Assembly (NCBI GenBank): GCA_013298565.1
Contig: JAAFIC010000017.1
Coordinates: 1-44,071, forward strand
Direction of reading: 5' to 3'
Length of the DNA: 44,071 nucleotides
From: Alphaproteobacteria bacterium
GTDB taxonomy: Bacteria; Pseudomonadota; Alphaproteobacteria; Elsterales; Elsteraceae
Part shown: in pieces, positions 34,036 through 42,520 of the stretch
How the letters are laid out: each line of letters starts with the position of its first letter
Position numbering within the stretch: position 1 is the first letter of the stretch
Position numbers and translations under genes: made by a program
Notes under the pieces: generated by a model
What the model was told of the DNA's origin: nothing
Seen by the model: only the letters and a program-made list of their open reading frames with translations
Database searches by the model: none

Positions 34036-34137
34036 AGCTCGCTCCTCATAACTCTCAAACGCTTGGCGGCATTGAAAGGCCGGATAGGGGGGCGGGGGCA
34101 AGTAAAAAATCTTGTTATGGAATCCGAATCTCATCCT

Positions 34138-34166
34138 CTTGAAGCCCGGATAGGCCCTTCCTATCT
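34138..34166 (+). promoter_or_regulatory. RpoH (sigma-32) type promoter of hsp20
   Basis: CTTG at 34138-34141 (within CTTGAA) is followed by exactly 18 bases and CCTATCT at 34160-34166. The alphaproteobacterial heat-shock consensus described for Caulobacter is CTTG, an 18-base spacer and CYTATNT. Transcription would start near 34173, leaving a leader of about 93 bases before ATG 34266. Confidence 0.7.
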
Positions 34167-34173
34167 CCAGTAC

Positions 34174-34268
34174 GTCGATGCCGAACTCGGGTCGATGCTG
34201 AAAATCGGATGCGCCCTTAAAGCGATCCACCTTCTTCCATGTTGCTTCTCTAGGAGAATATGGCCATG
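34174..34268 (+). ncRNA. ROSE-like RNA thermometer in the hsp20 leader
   Basis: The leader can fold into three consecutive hairpins. The first is about 34174-34194 (TCGA arms with CCG/CGG inside). The second is 34207-34228 (GGAT/ATCC plus CGC/GCG with a bulged G). The last masks the ribosome site: TTGCT at 34242-34246, loop TCTCT, and AGGA at 34252-34255. The U(U/C)GCU-to-AGGA pairing with one bulged G is the defining feature of ROSE elements, which melt with heat and expose the ribosome site of small heat-shock genes. No covariance data were available. Confidence 0.65.
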
Positions 34269-34730
34269 CGTACTTTGAATCTAACTCCGCTGTTCCGCTC
34301 CTCGGTTGGTTTTGATCGGCTCATCAATTTGATGGATGCCGCCCAGCGCGCAGACGAAACCAGCACCAGCTACCCGCCTTACAATATCGAAAAACTGGCC
34401 GATGATCGCTATCGCGTTACGATGGCCATTGCAGGGTTTTCGCAGAACGACATTACGATTGTGGCCAAGCCCAATCAGGTTACAGTGAGTGGTAAGGCAA
34501 AGCCTGATGAGGCGGGTGGCCAGTTTCTGCATCGCGGGATTGCGGGCCGGGCATTCGAGCGCAGGTTCGATGTTGCCGACCATATTCGCGTCGAAAGCGC
34601 GGCATTGGAAAACGGCTTGCTGCATATCGAGCTGTTGCGCGACCTTCCCGAAGCCATGAAGCCGCGCACAATTGTTATTACGACGCCTGCCAATACGGCG
34701 ACCCTGCCAACTCTGGCGGCGGCAGAATAA
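34266..34730 (+). CDS. Hsp20/IbpA-type small heat-shock protein
   Basis: A 154-residue alpha-crystallin chaperone that holds unfolding proteins in the cytoplasm. The start MRTLNLTPLFRSSVGFDRLI is almost the IbpA-class start. The alpha-crystallin domain runs from about residue 35 to 125, with RVTMAIAGFSQNDITIVAK, FLHRGIAGRAFERRF and the closing LENGLLHIELLRDLPEAMKP, ending in an IXI-like tail. ATG 34266 has AGGAG nine bases upstream; the ATG at 34260 is only three bases from it. Control by an RpoH promoter and a ROSE-like leader is suggested by the DNA upstream. Confidence 0.93.
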   Translation: MRTLNLTPLFRSSVGFDRLINLMDAAQRADETSTSYPPYNIEKLADDRYRVTMAIAGFSQNDITIVAKPNQVTVSGKAKPDEAGGQFLHRGIAGRAFERRFDVADHIRVESAALENGLLHIELLRDLPEAMKPRTIVITTPANTATLPTLAAAE

Positions 34731-34810
34731 CACTATCCCGCCTCGGTGCAGCGGCTTGCCCCGCTCCCTAGGTTGACACAGGCGTGGAAAGCCCGCCTAA
34801 AGTGATCCGA

Positions 34811-34848
34811 ACCCCCGCAGGTTTAACCGCCTGCGGGGGTTTTTTTTA
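34811..34848 (+). terminator. Strong rho-independent terminator after hsp20
   Basis: An 11-base GC-rich stem (34811-34821 with 34830-34840, 8-base loop) is followed by a run of eight or more T residues. It lies 80 bases after the hsp20 stop. The rest of the 244-base gap (34731-34974) holds no gene. Confidence 0.92.
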
Positions 34849-34974
34849 AGGTTAGGCGGGGTTTTCCGCATCTCTCGGGTGATTATCAGCGTATTACCGC
34901 AGAATCCTGTTGGGTCTCTGCAAACTATCCCGTAATTTATGGAATAGTCGGACATAAGGTCCAAAAAGAGGAAA

Positions 34975-36861
34975 GTGGTAGAAAGGCCGTTCGTTAGACG
35001 TATGCACGACGACATCTACGAACTACATGTCGCCGAAAGCGGGCGTTGGCATCTTCAGGAACGCTTTCGAGGGACGCAGAAGGACGAAGCCGTTGAGGAA
35101 GCGAAACGCCATTTCGCGTCGCCCTCGGTAGACGCTGTCCGCGTTATTCTGGAAAAATATGATGAGTCTGAACAGCTTTTTAAGCAGCGGACGATTTACC
35201 GTCAGTCGAAACAGAAGGTAGCTCCGCCGGTCACGCCGCCGGTTGCCGCCACCCCGCCGCGCCGAATTGCGGCCCCACCCCGCAGCGCGCCGATTTCGCG
35301 CACGGCACAAGCCCGCCCCCTCGGCACGGCAGCCTCGGTTCTTGCCGGCCGGCCCGTTGCGTCGCCCAAACCCGTTGCGGCGGTTGACGAGAAGCGCGGG
35401 CGCTCGCTCGCCAGCCGTTTGATGATGTCGGGGCTGGTGGCCATTGTGCTATCCGGGATGGGAACGCTGCTGCTCACGGGGGCTATGGGCGGCGAGCATG
35501 GGCCGTTATCCTCCGTTGATCCGCTGTTCATTTATCTGCTAACGGTTTTAGTGTTTGCAGCGGCTTTCGGCGTTTCGTTGCAAATGTTCAGCCGAACCGG
35601 TGGGCGGCGTCCCGCCCAAACCGTTGAGACGGAAGAGAGCGCCACCTCGGACGCAGACTCGTCGGAGCCAGGCAGCCCGAGCGCCACCAGTGCTACCCAA
35701 GATCAGCAGGCCCCGGATCAGCAACCCCCGGAGCAGCCGATGACTAAGGCAGAAAAAGTTCGATATGAGGCCGCGCAAAAAGCGATTGAAGAGCGCGGCT
35801 TGGCCGCAATGAACCTGAATGGCGCGCCAGAAGCTGCGCCCGCTGCCTTAGACGTACCCCTCCCCGCGCCTGAAGGTGGAGCGACCGCTCCGAAAGCGCC
35901 GGAGGTGAATGCGGCATCTGCAAGCCTTTTCAATGCCGATTATCTGCTAACTTTCCTACGCGACTCGCTGGTGAACCCCGCTATGCAGCCCTTTACCGGC
36001 AGTGGGTTGGATGGGCGCAACCGCTTCGCCTGTCACTTGTTTATGTTGGGGGCGGCAGAAGCGATCTTGGCGAAAACCAAGGCAAACCCGCCAGAGTTAC
36101 CGCTAATCATCGCGCCCGCCTTAGAAGTTTTGGGGACGACGACAGACCGCGCGGGCACGTTCCTCGCCCGTGCGGCGGATTATCACCGCGACGAAAAATT
36201 CCGTGCCGCGATCAATGCCGGACGGGCGGCGATGACGGTTCGCCTGCAAAAAGGCACCGGCGAGGTGGATAAACTTGGCAAGGCCTTGGAACATTGGAAT
36301 GGTATCGGTGAGGTCGCCCAAAAGTCCCTCGATATTGCTATTCTCTTCACCGATCTGGTCGCCTCGGTCGCCACCACGCAGCGCATTGGCGAAGAGCAGG
36401 CTATGCGCCTTGTTCAAAACCATAATCAGATTGTCGCGGTTGCCCTAAAGCGTAATCGCGGCCATCAGGTGAAGCATACTGGCGATGGGATTATGGCGGT
36501 CTTCCCGCGCGTTGCCGACGGGTTGGCGGCGGCGGTAGATATTCAGCGGCAGTGCCTGGAGCATAATCAGGTTACGCCCGGCGAGCAGATTATGCTGCGA
36601 ATAGGCCTTTCTGCCGGGCAACCCGTGCAGGAAGATAATGATTACTTCGGCACCATTGTGCAGTTAAGTTCGCGGCTATCCTCCTTGGGCGAGCCGGGAG
36701 ATATTCATTGTGGTGCCTTATTTGCCGATTATGTGAAGGGCAACGGGGCCGTTCCGTTAAGTGCGCCGTTCGATGTGCCGCTAAAAGGCTTTGCTCAACA
36801 GCAGACCGTTTACCGGGCCGAATGGCGTTCCGACGCGCCGATTGCCGAGGCATCGGAATAA
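34975..36861 (+). CDS. Membrane-associated class III adenylate cyclase
   Basis: A 628-residue protein. An N-terminal cytoplasmic segment (residues 10-80), a Pro/Ala-rich linker, two membrane helices (about 149-171 and 182-205), a long Ser/Pro/Gln-rich linker, a helical region (315-450), and a C-terminal cyclase domain (452-615). Metal-binding Asp460 (ILFTDLV) and Asp504 (HTGDG) are present. Lys500 and Asp556 fit ATP rather than GTP specificity, and Arg567 is kept. Gln563 stands where many class III enzymes have Asn (IVQLSSR), a variant I believe is common in some bacterial branches. Start GTG 34975 is close to an AGAGG site; ATG 35002 is an alternative. Confidence 0.88.
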   Translation: MVERPFVRRMHDDIYELHVAESGRWHLQERFRGTQKDEAVEEAKRHFASPSVDAVRVILEKYDESEQLFKQRTIYRQSKQKVAPPVTPPVAATPPRRIAAPPRSAPISRTAQARPLGTAASVLAGRPVASPKPVAAVDEKRGRSLASRLMMSGLVAIVLSGMGTLLLTGAMGGEHGPLSSVDPLFIYLLTVLVFAAAFGVSLQMFSRTGGRRPAQTVETEESATSDADSSEPGSPSATSATQDQQAPDQQPPEQPMTKAEKVRYEAAQKAIEERGLAAMNLNGAPEAAPAALDVPLPAPEGGATAPKAPEVNAASASLFNADYLLTFLRDSLVNPAMQPFTGSGLDGRNRFACHLFMLGAAEAILAKTKANPPELPLIIAPALEVLGTTTDRAGTFLARAADYHRDEKFRAAINAGRAAMTVRLQKGTGEVDKLGKALEHWNGIGEVAQKSLDIAILFTDLVASVATTQRIGEEQAMRLVQNHNQIVAVALKRNRGHQVKHTGDGIMAVFPRVADGLAAAVDIQRQCLEHNQVTPGEQIMLRIGLSAGQPVQEDNDYFGTIVQLSSRLSSLGEPGDIHCGALFADYVKGNGAVPLSAPFDVPLKGFAQQQTVYRAEWRSDAPIAEASE

Positions 36862-36903
36862 GATCGGGGGGGATTTCAGCCTCCCCAAATTTAGGAGAAA
36901 CAC

Positions 36904-38058
36904 ATGTTGCGCCCGCTTATCCCCACGGAAGTTTTAGCGGGCGGGGTTCTGCTGCTGGCCGCAATTGCCGCGCTCTTTGTCAGTAACTCCAGCCTATCGC
37001 CCCTGTACGATGCGTTGCTGGCAACGCCGGTAGGGGTGCGCGCGGGGGCAGCGGGTCTCGAAAAGCCGCTATTGCTGTGGATCAACGACGGGTTGATGGC
37101 GGTTTTTTTCTTTCTGGTTGGTCTCGAAATCAAGCGGGAGGCGCGGTTAGGCCATCTTGCGGATCGGAAAATTTTGGCCCTTCCCTTAGCGGCGGCTTTG
37201 GGCGGCATGGTGGTTCCGGCGGCAATTTATGTCGCGCTCAATGTCGGCAATCCGGCGGCGCTGAACGGCTGGGCGATCCCAGCGGCGACCGATATTGCCT
37301 TCGCGCTCGGTATTCTCGCCACTTTGGGCAAGCGCATTCCCTCGGCGTTGCGGTTGTTTCTGATGGCGCTCGCGGTGATTGATGATCTGGGCGCGATTGT
37401 GATTATTGCGATTTTCTACACCGCCGAGCTTTCGGGCATTGCCTTGGCCGGTGCGGGATTGCTGCTGGTGGCGCTGGTCGCGCTTAATTTTTCAGGCGTC
37501 CGCAAGCTCACGCCCTATGTGTTGCTGGGGGTAGCCTTGTGGGTGTTTGTGCTGAAATCCGGCGTTCACGCTACCTTAGCTGGGGTGGCTTTGGCCTTCG
37601 CCATTCCGCTGGCCGATAAAAACGGCGATACCGCGCACGGCCCGTTGCTGACGGCGGAACACGCCGTTTACCCCTGGGTTACGTGGGGCGTGCTGCCGGT
37701 GTTCGCCTTTGCCAATGCGGGCGTATCGTTCGCGGGATTGGGCTTCAGCGCCCTAACCGAAACCGTGACGTTGGGGATTGCCCTGGGGTTGCTCGTGGGC
37801 AAGCCGGTGGGGGTTATCCTCGCCTCCCGCCTCGCGGTGCGCGTGGGGGTGGCCGGGCTACCGGACGGGCTGAACTGGTCGCTGATCGCCGGCGCGGGGG
37901 TTTTGGCGGGGATCGGCTTTACCATGAGCCTCTTCATCGGCGGCTTGGCCTTTAGCGGCCCCGAGGCAGCAGCGCAGGTTCGTTTAGGCGTGTTGGTGGG
38001 GTCGGTCTCGGCGGCGGTTATCGGCTATCTTTATCTACGCCGGGTGGCTCCAGCCTGA
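36904..38058 (+). CDS. nhaA: Na+/H+ antiporter NhaA
   Basis: A 384-residue inner-membrane antiporter with about twelve helices, for pH and sodium homeostasis. LLLWINDGLMAVFFFLVGLE (56-75) and IKREARLGHL follow the family pattern. Asp130 in AATDIAFALG and the pair Asp160-Asp161 in AVIDDLGAIV correspond to the ion-binding Asp133, Asp163 and Asp164 of E. coli NhaA. A TAGGAGAAA ribosome site precedes ATG 36904. Its stop codon abuts, with no spacer, the stop of the convergent Bax-like gene. The 42-base upstream gap is too short for an nhaA riboswitch-type leader. Confidence 0.96.
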   Translation: MLRPLIPTEVLAGGVLLLAAIAALFVSNSSLSPLYDALLATPVGVRAGAAGLEKPLLLWINDGLMAVFFFLVGLEIKREARLGHLADRKILALPLAAALGGMVVPAAIYVALNVGNPAALNGWAIPAATDIAFALGILATLGKRIPSALRLFLMALAVIDDLGAIVIIAIFYTAELSGIALAGAGLLLVALVALNFSGVRKLTPYVLLGVALWVFVLKSGVHATLAGVALAFAIPLADKNGDTAHGPLLTAEHAVYPWVTWGVLPVFAFANAGVSFAGLGFSALTETVTLGIALGLLVGKPVGVILASRLAVRVGVAGLPDGLNWSLIAGAGVLAGIGFTMSLFIGGLAFSGPEAAAQVRLGVLVGSVSAAVIGYLYLRRVAPA

Positions 38059-39786
38059 TTACTCTGCTTCCGCAACAATGGTCCCTCGCAGGCGGGCGCT
38101 ATCGAGCATGTGCAGATTGTTATAGGCGAGCAGGTTATTCACGGAACGCACGTAATCTTGCCCGCGTTCGGAGTACCGCCCGAGCGAGGCCATGAGGTCT
38201 GGCCCCGAAACCGGCTTGCCGGTAAGCCGCATCCTGGCACGCTGATCGCGGAGTCCGGCATAGGCGAAATGGGTGTTGAGATTGCGGATGTACGAGGCCA
38301 CCCCTTCGGCCAAATCGGCATAGGGGCGTTGGCGGCGCACCGTTCGCCCGTCTGCATCGCGCACCCACATCACCATACCGAATAGAGCATTGCCGTCGCG
38401 CGCGAGGTTGGAGGTTCCCCAGCCGCTTTCCTCCGCCGCTTGGGCTAAGGCGAGCGACGGCGGAATGATATCGACGCGCTTCAGCAACTCCGGCAGGGAC
38501 CAGCGCTCCAACCGAAACTCGGTGAGCACAGCAGTAACGAAAGCGCGATCATCGTCGGTCAGATCACCGGACTCGACCCGGCCCGCGAGCTTCAAGACGC
38601 GCTGACGGGTTTCGAGAATATGGGCGTTCACGTGCAACAGATGCGGCAGCACCGAGCGCACGAAAATCCCCTTACGGGCTTGCGAGGCAACGGCGTGGGT
38701 CAGATCGTCGGGCAGGCGGGCCAGGAAGACGCCGGGAATATCGCCTTCCAAGGCCGTGTCGTAATCGTGCGCGTCGAACAGGGTGAGCAGTTTTGCCGTC
38801 GAGGGTACCGCTTGGCGCGACAGCAACTCAGGCTTGGGCGGGGAGACGGCGCTGACGGTAAAGGCCCCCGCAAACGGCTCGATCCCGAAGCGCGGCGCGG
38901 TCTTGTTGGGCCGCGCCTGCTGGCGCTGCAACTGGGTTTGGGCATAGTCGAACATCTCAAGACCCCGGAAGGCCGCAAGATCGTGATCGCGGTAGCCGCC
39001 CGGCACGAGCATATCGGCAATCAAGGCGCGGGCGCGGGCTAAACCATCAATCCCCGGCGGGCCGCCCTGCAAGTCTTCCCGCCATGCCACTAATTCGGTG
39101 AGAGCTTGCAAGGGTTCAGAGAAAGTCTGGGCTTCAGGCACTGGCGTAAGCTCCGCCAAGTCTTGCGTCGCGGCGTCGGGCAGTGGGTCGGCACGGTGGG
39201 AGAGTAGGAGCGGCACGAGATCGAAGAGGGGGTGCGTGCGCTCTAACCCCGGCTCCAGCCACGGGCTGAGGCTCCGTTCACTCTCGGGCGGCACGGCCAC
39301 CGCACGCGGGGCGGGATCAAGCCGATCTTGGGCCGCGAGCACCCAGAAGATTTCTGTCTCACGCGGGCGGGGCGGTGCCGCTACCCGATCCACCGGCAGG
39401 GCATCGGGCAGGCGCGCGGGCGGGTGGAGCGGGTCGCGGCGCGGTGTGAAGGGGGCAGGGGCGATGCGGTCCGCCGTCATCACCGAGGCGACAGGCTCGG
39501 TCAGCGGTTTTAGTCGCGCGAAAGCCTGCAACGGTGTGGGCGGCAGCGGCACTTTACGCTTTTGCGCCAGCGCTACCAGTTCGGACGGCGGCAGGGCATA
39601 AGCGTGTTGCGTAGGGCTGCGCGCGGGGGGAAGGTGAATCATCACGCTCTGCGGAGTTTTTGGCGGATTCGCGGCAATAAAAATCACCGTCGCCAAGGCC
39701 GACTCGAGCGCGAGCAACCCCAACAACGCTGTGAAAAACCGACGCCCAGTGAAGGAAATCGGCGGATTTTCAACCTCTGCCGCCAT
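38059..39786 (-). CDS. Bax-like glucosaminidase-domain membrane protein
   Basis: A 575-residue protein with an N-terminal membrane anchor (residues 12-34, FFTALLGLLALESALATVIF), a long poorly conserved Pro-rich periplasmic region, and a C-terminal glucosaminidase domain of the Bax type (about 425-570). The domain shows PPSLALAQAAEESGWGTSNL with the likely catalytic Glu, GNALFGMV, and YIRNLNTHFAYAGLRDQRAR. Bax-like domains are predicted to cleave N-acetylglucosaminyl bonds in murein. The protein is much longer than E. coli Bax because of the central region. It is convergent with nhaA. Upstream is a short stem at 39835-39852. Confidence 0.82.
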   Translation of the reverse strand: MAAEVENPPISFTGRRFFTALLGLLALESALATVIFIAANPPKTPQSVMIHLPPARSPTQHAYALPPSELVALAQKRKVPLPPTPLQAFARLKPLTEPVASVMTADRIAPAPFTPRRDPLHPPARLPDALPVDRVAAPPRPRETEIFWVLAAQDRLDPAPRAVAVPPESERSLSPWLEPGLERTHPLFDLVPLLLSHRADPLPDAATQDLAELTPVPEAQTFSEPLQALTELVAWREDLQGGPPGIDGLARARALIADMLVPGGYRDHDLAAFRGLEMFDYAQTQLQRQQARPNKTAPRFGIEPFAGAFTVSAVSPPKPELLSRQAVPSTAKLLTLFDAHDYDTALEGDIPGVFLARLPDDLTHAVASQARKGIFVRSVLPHLLHVNAHILETRQRVLKLAGRVESGDLTDDDRAFVTAVLTEFRLERWSLPELLKRVDIIPPSLALAQAAEESGWGTSNLARDGNALFGMVMWVRDADGRTVRRQRPYADLAEGVASYIRNLNTHFAYAGLRDQRARMRLTGKPVSGPDLMASLGRYSERGQDYVRSVNNLLAYNNLHMLDSARLRGTIVAEAE

Positions 39787-39898
39787 CTTGGTGCCAGTGT
39801 AGCGTGAAGAGACGGCAGAGTCTTGGTCTCAGACCGTAAGACACGTCTTACGATGTGAGTCTTAAGGGCCGAAGCGGCTTTGTTGCGCTGAGGGCTTT

Positions 39899-40462
39899 TT
39901 AAGCGACAGCCCGGACTTCCGAGACTTCCGGCACATAATGCTTCAGCATATTTTCAATGCCCATCTTGAGCGTCGCAGTGGAACTCGGGCACCCAGCGCA
40001 GGAGCCGCGCATCTTGAGATAAACGATGCCTTTATCGAAGCCTCGGAAAACAATATCGCCGCCGTCTTGGGCCACCGCAGGGCGCACGCGCGCGTCTAGC
40101 AGTTCCTTGATTTGATGGACGATGCTGGCGTCTTCTTCCGCGAATTCTTCATCTTCGGCCTGCTCGGCGGTATCGAGATCATGCAGCACGGGCGCACCGG
40201 ACAGGAAATGATCCATGATCGCGCCCATGACTAAGTACTTCAGCCCCGACCAATCCTCAGCCTCGGCCTTGGTGACGGTCACAAAATCATCGCCCAAATA
40301 AACGCTCGCAACGCCGGCCACGGTGAACACACGTTCAGCCAGCGGCGAGGAGACCGCGTCTGCCGCCGAGGTATATTGCACACTCCCCCGGCCCAAAACC
40401 GGACGCCCCGGCAGGAACTTGAGCGTAGCGGGATTGGGCGTAGTTTCGGTCTGGATGAACAT
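39899..40462 (-). CDS. NifU-like (Nfu-type) iron-sulfur scaffold/carrier
   Basis: A 187-residue Fe-S cluster carrier of the Nfu class. The N-terminal Nfu_N domain (residues 1-88, MFIQTETTPNPATLKFLPGR and VASVYLGDDFVTVTK) precedes the C-terminal NifU-like domain with VAQDGGDIVFRGFDKGIVYL and the cluster motif CAGC at Cys155 and Cys158 (SCAGCPSSTATLK). This two-domain form is typical of alphaproteobacteria and mitochondria. It lies 86 bases downstream of cysK on the same strand, linking sulfur assimilation and cluster delivery. An AAGGA site precedes ATG 40462. Confidence 0.94.
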   Translation of the reverse strand: MFIQTETTPNPATLKFLPGRPVLGRGSVQYTSAADAVSSPLAERVFTVAGVASVYLGDDFVTVTKAEAEDWSGLKYLVMGAIMDHFLSGAPVLHDLDTAEQAEDEEFAEEDASIVHQIKELLDARVRPAVAQDGGDIVFRGFDKGIVYLKMRGSCAGCPSSTATLKMGIENMLKHYVPEVSEVRAVA

Positions 40463-40548
40463 GGCAGGTTCCTTAAGCGTTCAGCAGGATATGGGACTAA
40501 TCTGGTCCTACTCCCACCAAAACGCAAGAGGTTGGGTTAACACTGATC

Positions 40549-41505
40549 TTATTCCAACCCATCGAACAGCGCGGTGGAAAGGTAGCGTTCGGCAAACGAG
40601 GCGATGATAACCACGATACGCTTACCCTTATTCTCGGGCCGCGCCCCCAACTCCAGCGCCGCTGCCAGCGCCGCGCCAGAGGAGATGCCGACGGGCAGAC
40701 CTTCGATGCGGGCAACGTCGCGGGCGGTGCGGAAGGCGGTGTCGTTACCAATGCGGATCACCTCGTCGATGATCTTCGTGTCGAGAATACCGGGCACGAA
40801 ACCCGCGCCGATGCCTTGGATTTTATGAGGGCCGGGCTGACCGCCCGAGAGCACGGGGCTATCTTCCGGCTCAACCGCAATAATTTTCACGTTCGGGAGT
40901 TTGGCTTTCAGCATAGACCCCAGGCCGGTAATCGTGCCGCCCGTGCCGACGCCGCTCACGACGAAATCCAGCTTACCCCCCGTATCGGCCAGAATTTCTG
41001 CTGCCGTGGTGTGGCGATGGGCTTCCGGGTTGGCCGGGTTCTCGAACTGCTGAAGCATGATGGCGTTCGGATCATTGGCCACAATGTCATTAGCCTGGGC
41101 AATCGCGCCCTTCATGCCTTGCGATGCGGGCGTGAGGCGCAGTTCCGCGCCCAACAGGCGCAGCATCTTGCGCCGTTCCACCGACATGGATTCCGGCATG
41201 GTTAGAATGAGCTTATAGCCCTTCGCCGCCGCTACGAACGCCAGCGCAATGCCGGTATTGCCAGAGGTTGGCTCCACCAAGGTTGCACCCGGCTTCAAGC
41301 GGCCATCGCGTTCGGCGGCTTCGACCATCGCAAGGCCGATACGGTCTTTCACCGAGGCAAGCGGATTGAAGAACTCCAGCTTCGCCAGAATCTCCGCCTC
41401 CACCTTCCGGTCTGTCGCCAGTTTCGAGACGCGCACGAGCGGCGTTGCGCCAATGGTATCGAGAATGCTGTCGTAAATGCGATTGCGGAATGGGCTGGCG
41501 GGCAT
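40549..41505 (-). CDS. cysK: Cysteine synthase A
   Basis: A 318-residue PLP enzyme that makes L-cysteine from O-acetylserine and sulfide. [18 protein letters not shown] opens the fold. Lys53 in [13 protein letters not shown] is the Schiff-base lysine, followed by [13 protein letters not shown] (78-90) for substrate carboxylate binding, the PLP phosphate loop [10 protein letters not shown] and the closing [12 protein letters not shown]. Start ATG 41505 follows a GGGGAGA site; a slightly longer frame upstream has no such site. It lies 84 bases after the rrf2 gene, with its own promoter-like and operator-like sequences in the gap. Confidence 0.95.
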   Translation of the reverse strand: MPASPFRNRIYDSILDTIGATPLVRVSKLATDRKVEAEILAKLEFFNPLASVKDRIGLAMVEAAERDGRLKPGATLVEPTSGNTGIALAFVAAAKGYKLILTMPESMSVERRKMLRLLGAELRLTPASQGMKGAIAQANDIVANDPNAIMLQQFENPANPEAHRHTTAAEILADTGGKLDFVVSGVGTGGTITGLGSMLKAKLPNVKIIAVEPEDSPVLSGGQPGPHKIQGIGAGFVPGILDTKIIDEVIRIGNDTAFRTARDVARIEGLPVGISSGAALAAALELGARPENKGKRIVVIIASFAERYLSTALFDGLE

Positions 41506-41527
41506 GGACGGTCTCCCCGGAGTATTG

Positions 41528-41593
41528 ACCAAATGGCGAATTTACCAAATTACGATGCTATTTGTTTATATAACATCGTTTGATAAATGTTAA
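41528..41593 (-). promoter_or_regulatory. cysK promoter with candidate Rrf2 operators
   Basis: On the minus strand TTAACA (41593-41588), a 17-base spacer and TATAAA (41570-41565) form a near-consensus sigma-70 promoter. A palindrome with ACGATG arms (41552-41557 and 41574-41579) spans the -10 region. Two direct ATTTGGT motifs (read ACCAAAT on the plus strand at 41528-41534 and 41544-41550, 16 bases apart) lie just downstream of the expected start. This layout suits repression by the Rrf2 protein encoded just upstream. Confidence 0.55.
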
Positions 41594-42039
41594 ATGGTGA
41601 AATCAACAATTGCTGCCGCATGGGCCGGAATGCCAGCGATGCGGGCGCGCTCGCACAGGTCTTCCAGCGTGATCGATTCGAGCCGCGCCATCACTTCGGC
41701 AGTAAGCTCGATCCACAGGGGCTGCACCACGCGCGTGCCAAGATCGGACATGCTGGCTTCGGGGCCTTCATTCTCCTCCTCGCCGGTCACGAGGCGGATG
41801 ATTTCGCCCAAAGTGATGCGCCGCCGTTCCCGCGCCAATCGGTAGCCGCCGCGCGGGCCGCGCACCCCTGCCAGAATCCCGGCGCGGGTGAGTTGTTGTA
41901 AAATCGGCTCCAGCGAGCGCTTCGGAATGCCTTGCCGGGTGGTAATATCGCCCGATTGCACCGTGGTTCCCCCGGCGTGATAGGCGATATCCAACACGGC
42001 TTCGATAGCCAGTAGGGTTTTGCGCGGCAGACCGAGCAT
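41590..42039 (-). CDS. Rrf2-family transcriptional regulator (CymR-like, no Fe-S cysteines)
   Basis: A 149-residue winged-helix Rrf2 regulator. The DNA-binding region includes SGDITTRQGIPKRSLEPILQ and LTRAGILAGVRGPRGGYRLA, the latter being the wing signature of IscR/CymR/RirA proteins. Where IscR has its three cluster-binding cysteines, this protein reads EENEGPEASMSDLG with none, so direct Fe-S sensing is unlikely. Its place upstream of cysK recalls Gram-positive CymR, which senses cysteine status through CysK. ATG 42039 follows AAAGGA; a frame extending to 42075 would overlap dut. It is probably in one transcript with coaBC and dut. Confidence 0.9.
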   Translation of the reverse strand: MLGLPRKTLLAIEAVLDIAYHAGGTTVQSGDITTRQGIPKRSLEPILQQLTRAGILAGVRGPRGGYRLARERRRITLGEIIRLVTGEEENEGPEASMSDLGTRVVQPLWIELTAEVMARLESITLEDLCERARIAGIPAHAAAIVDFTI

Positions 42040-42052
42040 CGGGGGATGTCCT

Positions 42053-42520
42053 TTAAGTGGAAGGGGGGGAGGCAAGGCCCGTGGAGCCGAAACCGCCCGC
42101 GCCGCGCGCGGTTTCGCCTAGGCTTGCGACAGGGGTGAGCGCCGCGCGGGTAACGGGCGCAAGCAAGAACTGGGCGATTCGCATCCCCCGTTCTACAGTA
42201 AACGGCACGTCACTGTGGTTAATCAGGATCACCTGAACCTCGCCGCGATAATCGGCATCAATCGTGCCGGGGGCGTTCAGCACCGTCACGCCGTTCTTGG
42301 CGGCCAAGCCCGAACGCGGGCGCACTTGGCCCTCAAAGCCTGCCGGAATCGCAAACGCAAGACCTGTCGGCACTAAAGCCCGTTTGCCCGGCGCGAGCGT
42401 GATCGGCCCGGCCACAGCGGCGAGCAGATCGAAGGCGGCAGCCCCATCGGTGGCATAGGCGGGCAACGGCAGATCGGCCCCGTGGGGCAGGCGCAGCACG
42501 GGCAAAGCAGTTGTGGTCAT
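42053..42520 (-). CDS. dut: dUTP diphosphatase
   Basis: A 155-residue trimeric dUTPase that removes dUTP and supplies dUMP. All five motifs are seen: [12 protein letters not shown] (motif 1), [10 protein letters not shown] (2), [20 protein letters not shown] (3), [10 protein letters not shown] (4) and the Gly-rich [10 protein letters not shown] (5). ATG 42520 shares one base with the coaBC stop (TGATG), so translation is coupled, a pairing common in proteobacteria. It ends 13 bases before the rrf2 start. Confidence 0.96.
   Translation of the reverse strand: MTTTALPVLRLPHGADLPLPAYATDGAAAFDLLAAVAGPITLAPGKRALVPTGLAFAIPAGFEGQVRPRSGLAAKNGVTVLNAPGTIDADYRGEVQVILINHSDVPFTVERGMRIAQFLLAPVTRAALTPVASLGETARGAGGFGSTGLASPPST

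Noticed and set aside
34773-34801. TTGACA with a 17-base spacer after hsp20 as a promoter for a small RNA ending at the strong terminator
   Set aside because: The -10 position reads CCTAAA and the product would be only a few bases plus the terminator stem; the stem is better explained as the hsp20 terminator.
36862-36903. Sodium- or pH-responsive riboswitch in front of nhaA
   Set aside because: The gap is 42 bases and mostly ribosome site, too short for known nhaA-type leader RNAs.
40463-40548. Stem of GGTTGG and CCAACC arms between cysK and nfu as a terminator
   Set aside because: Only six base pairs with a long loop, overlapping the end of cysK, and no T-run; cysK and nfu may still be co-transcribed.
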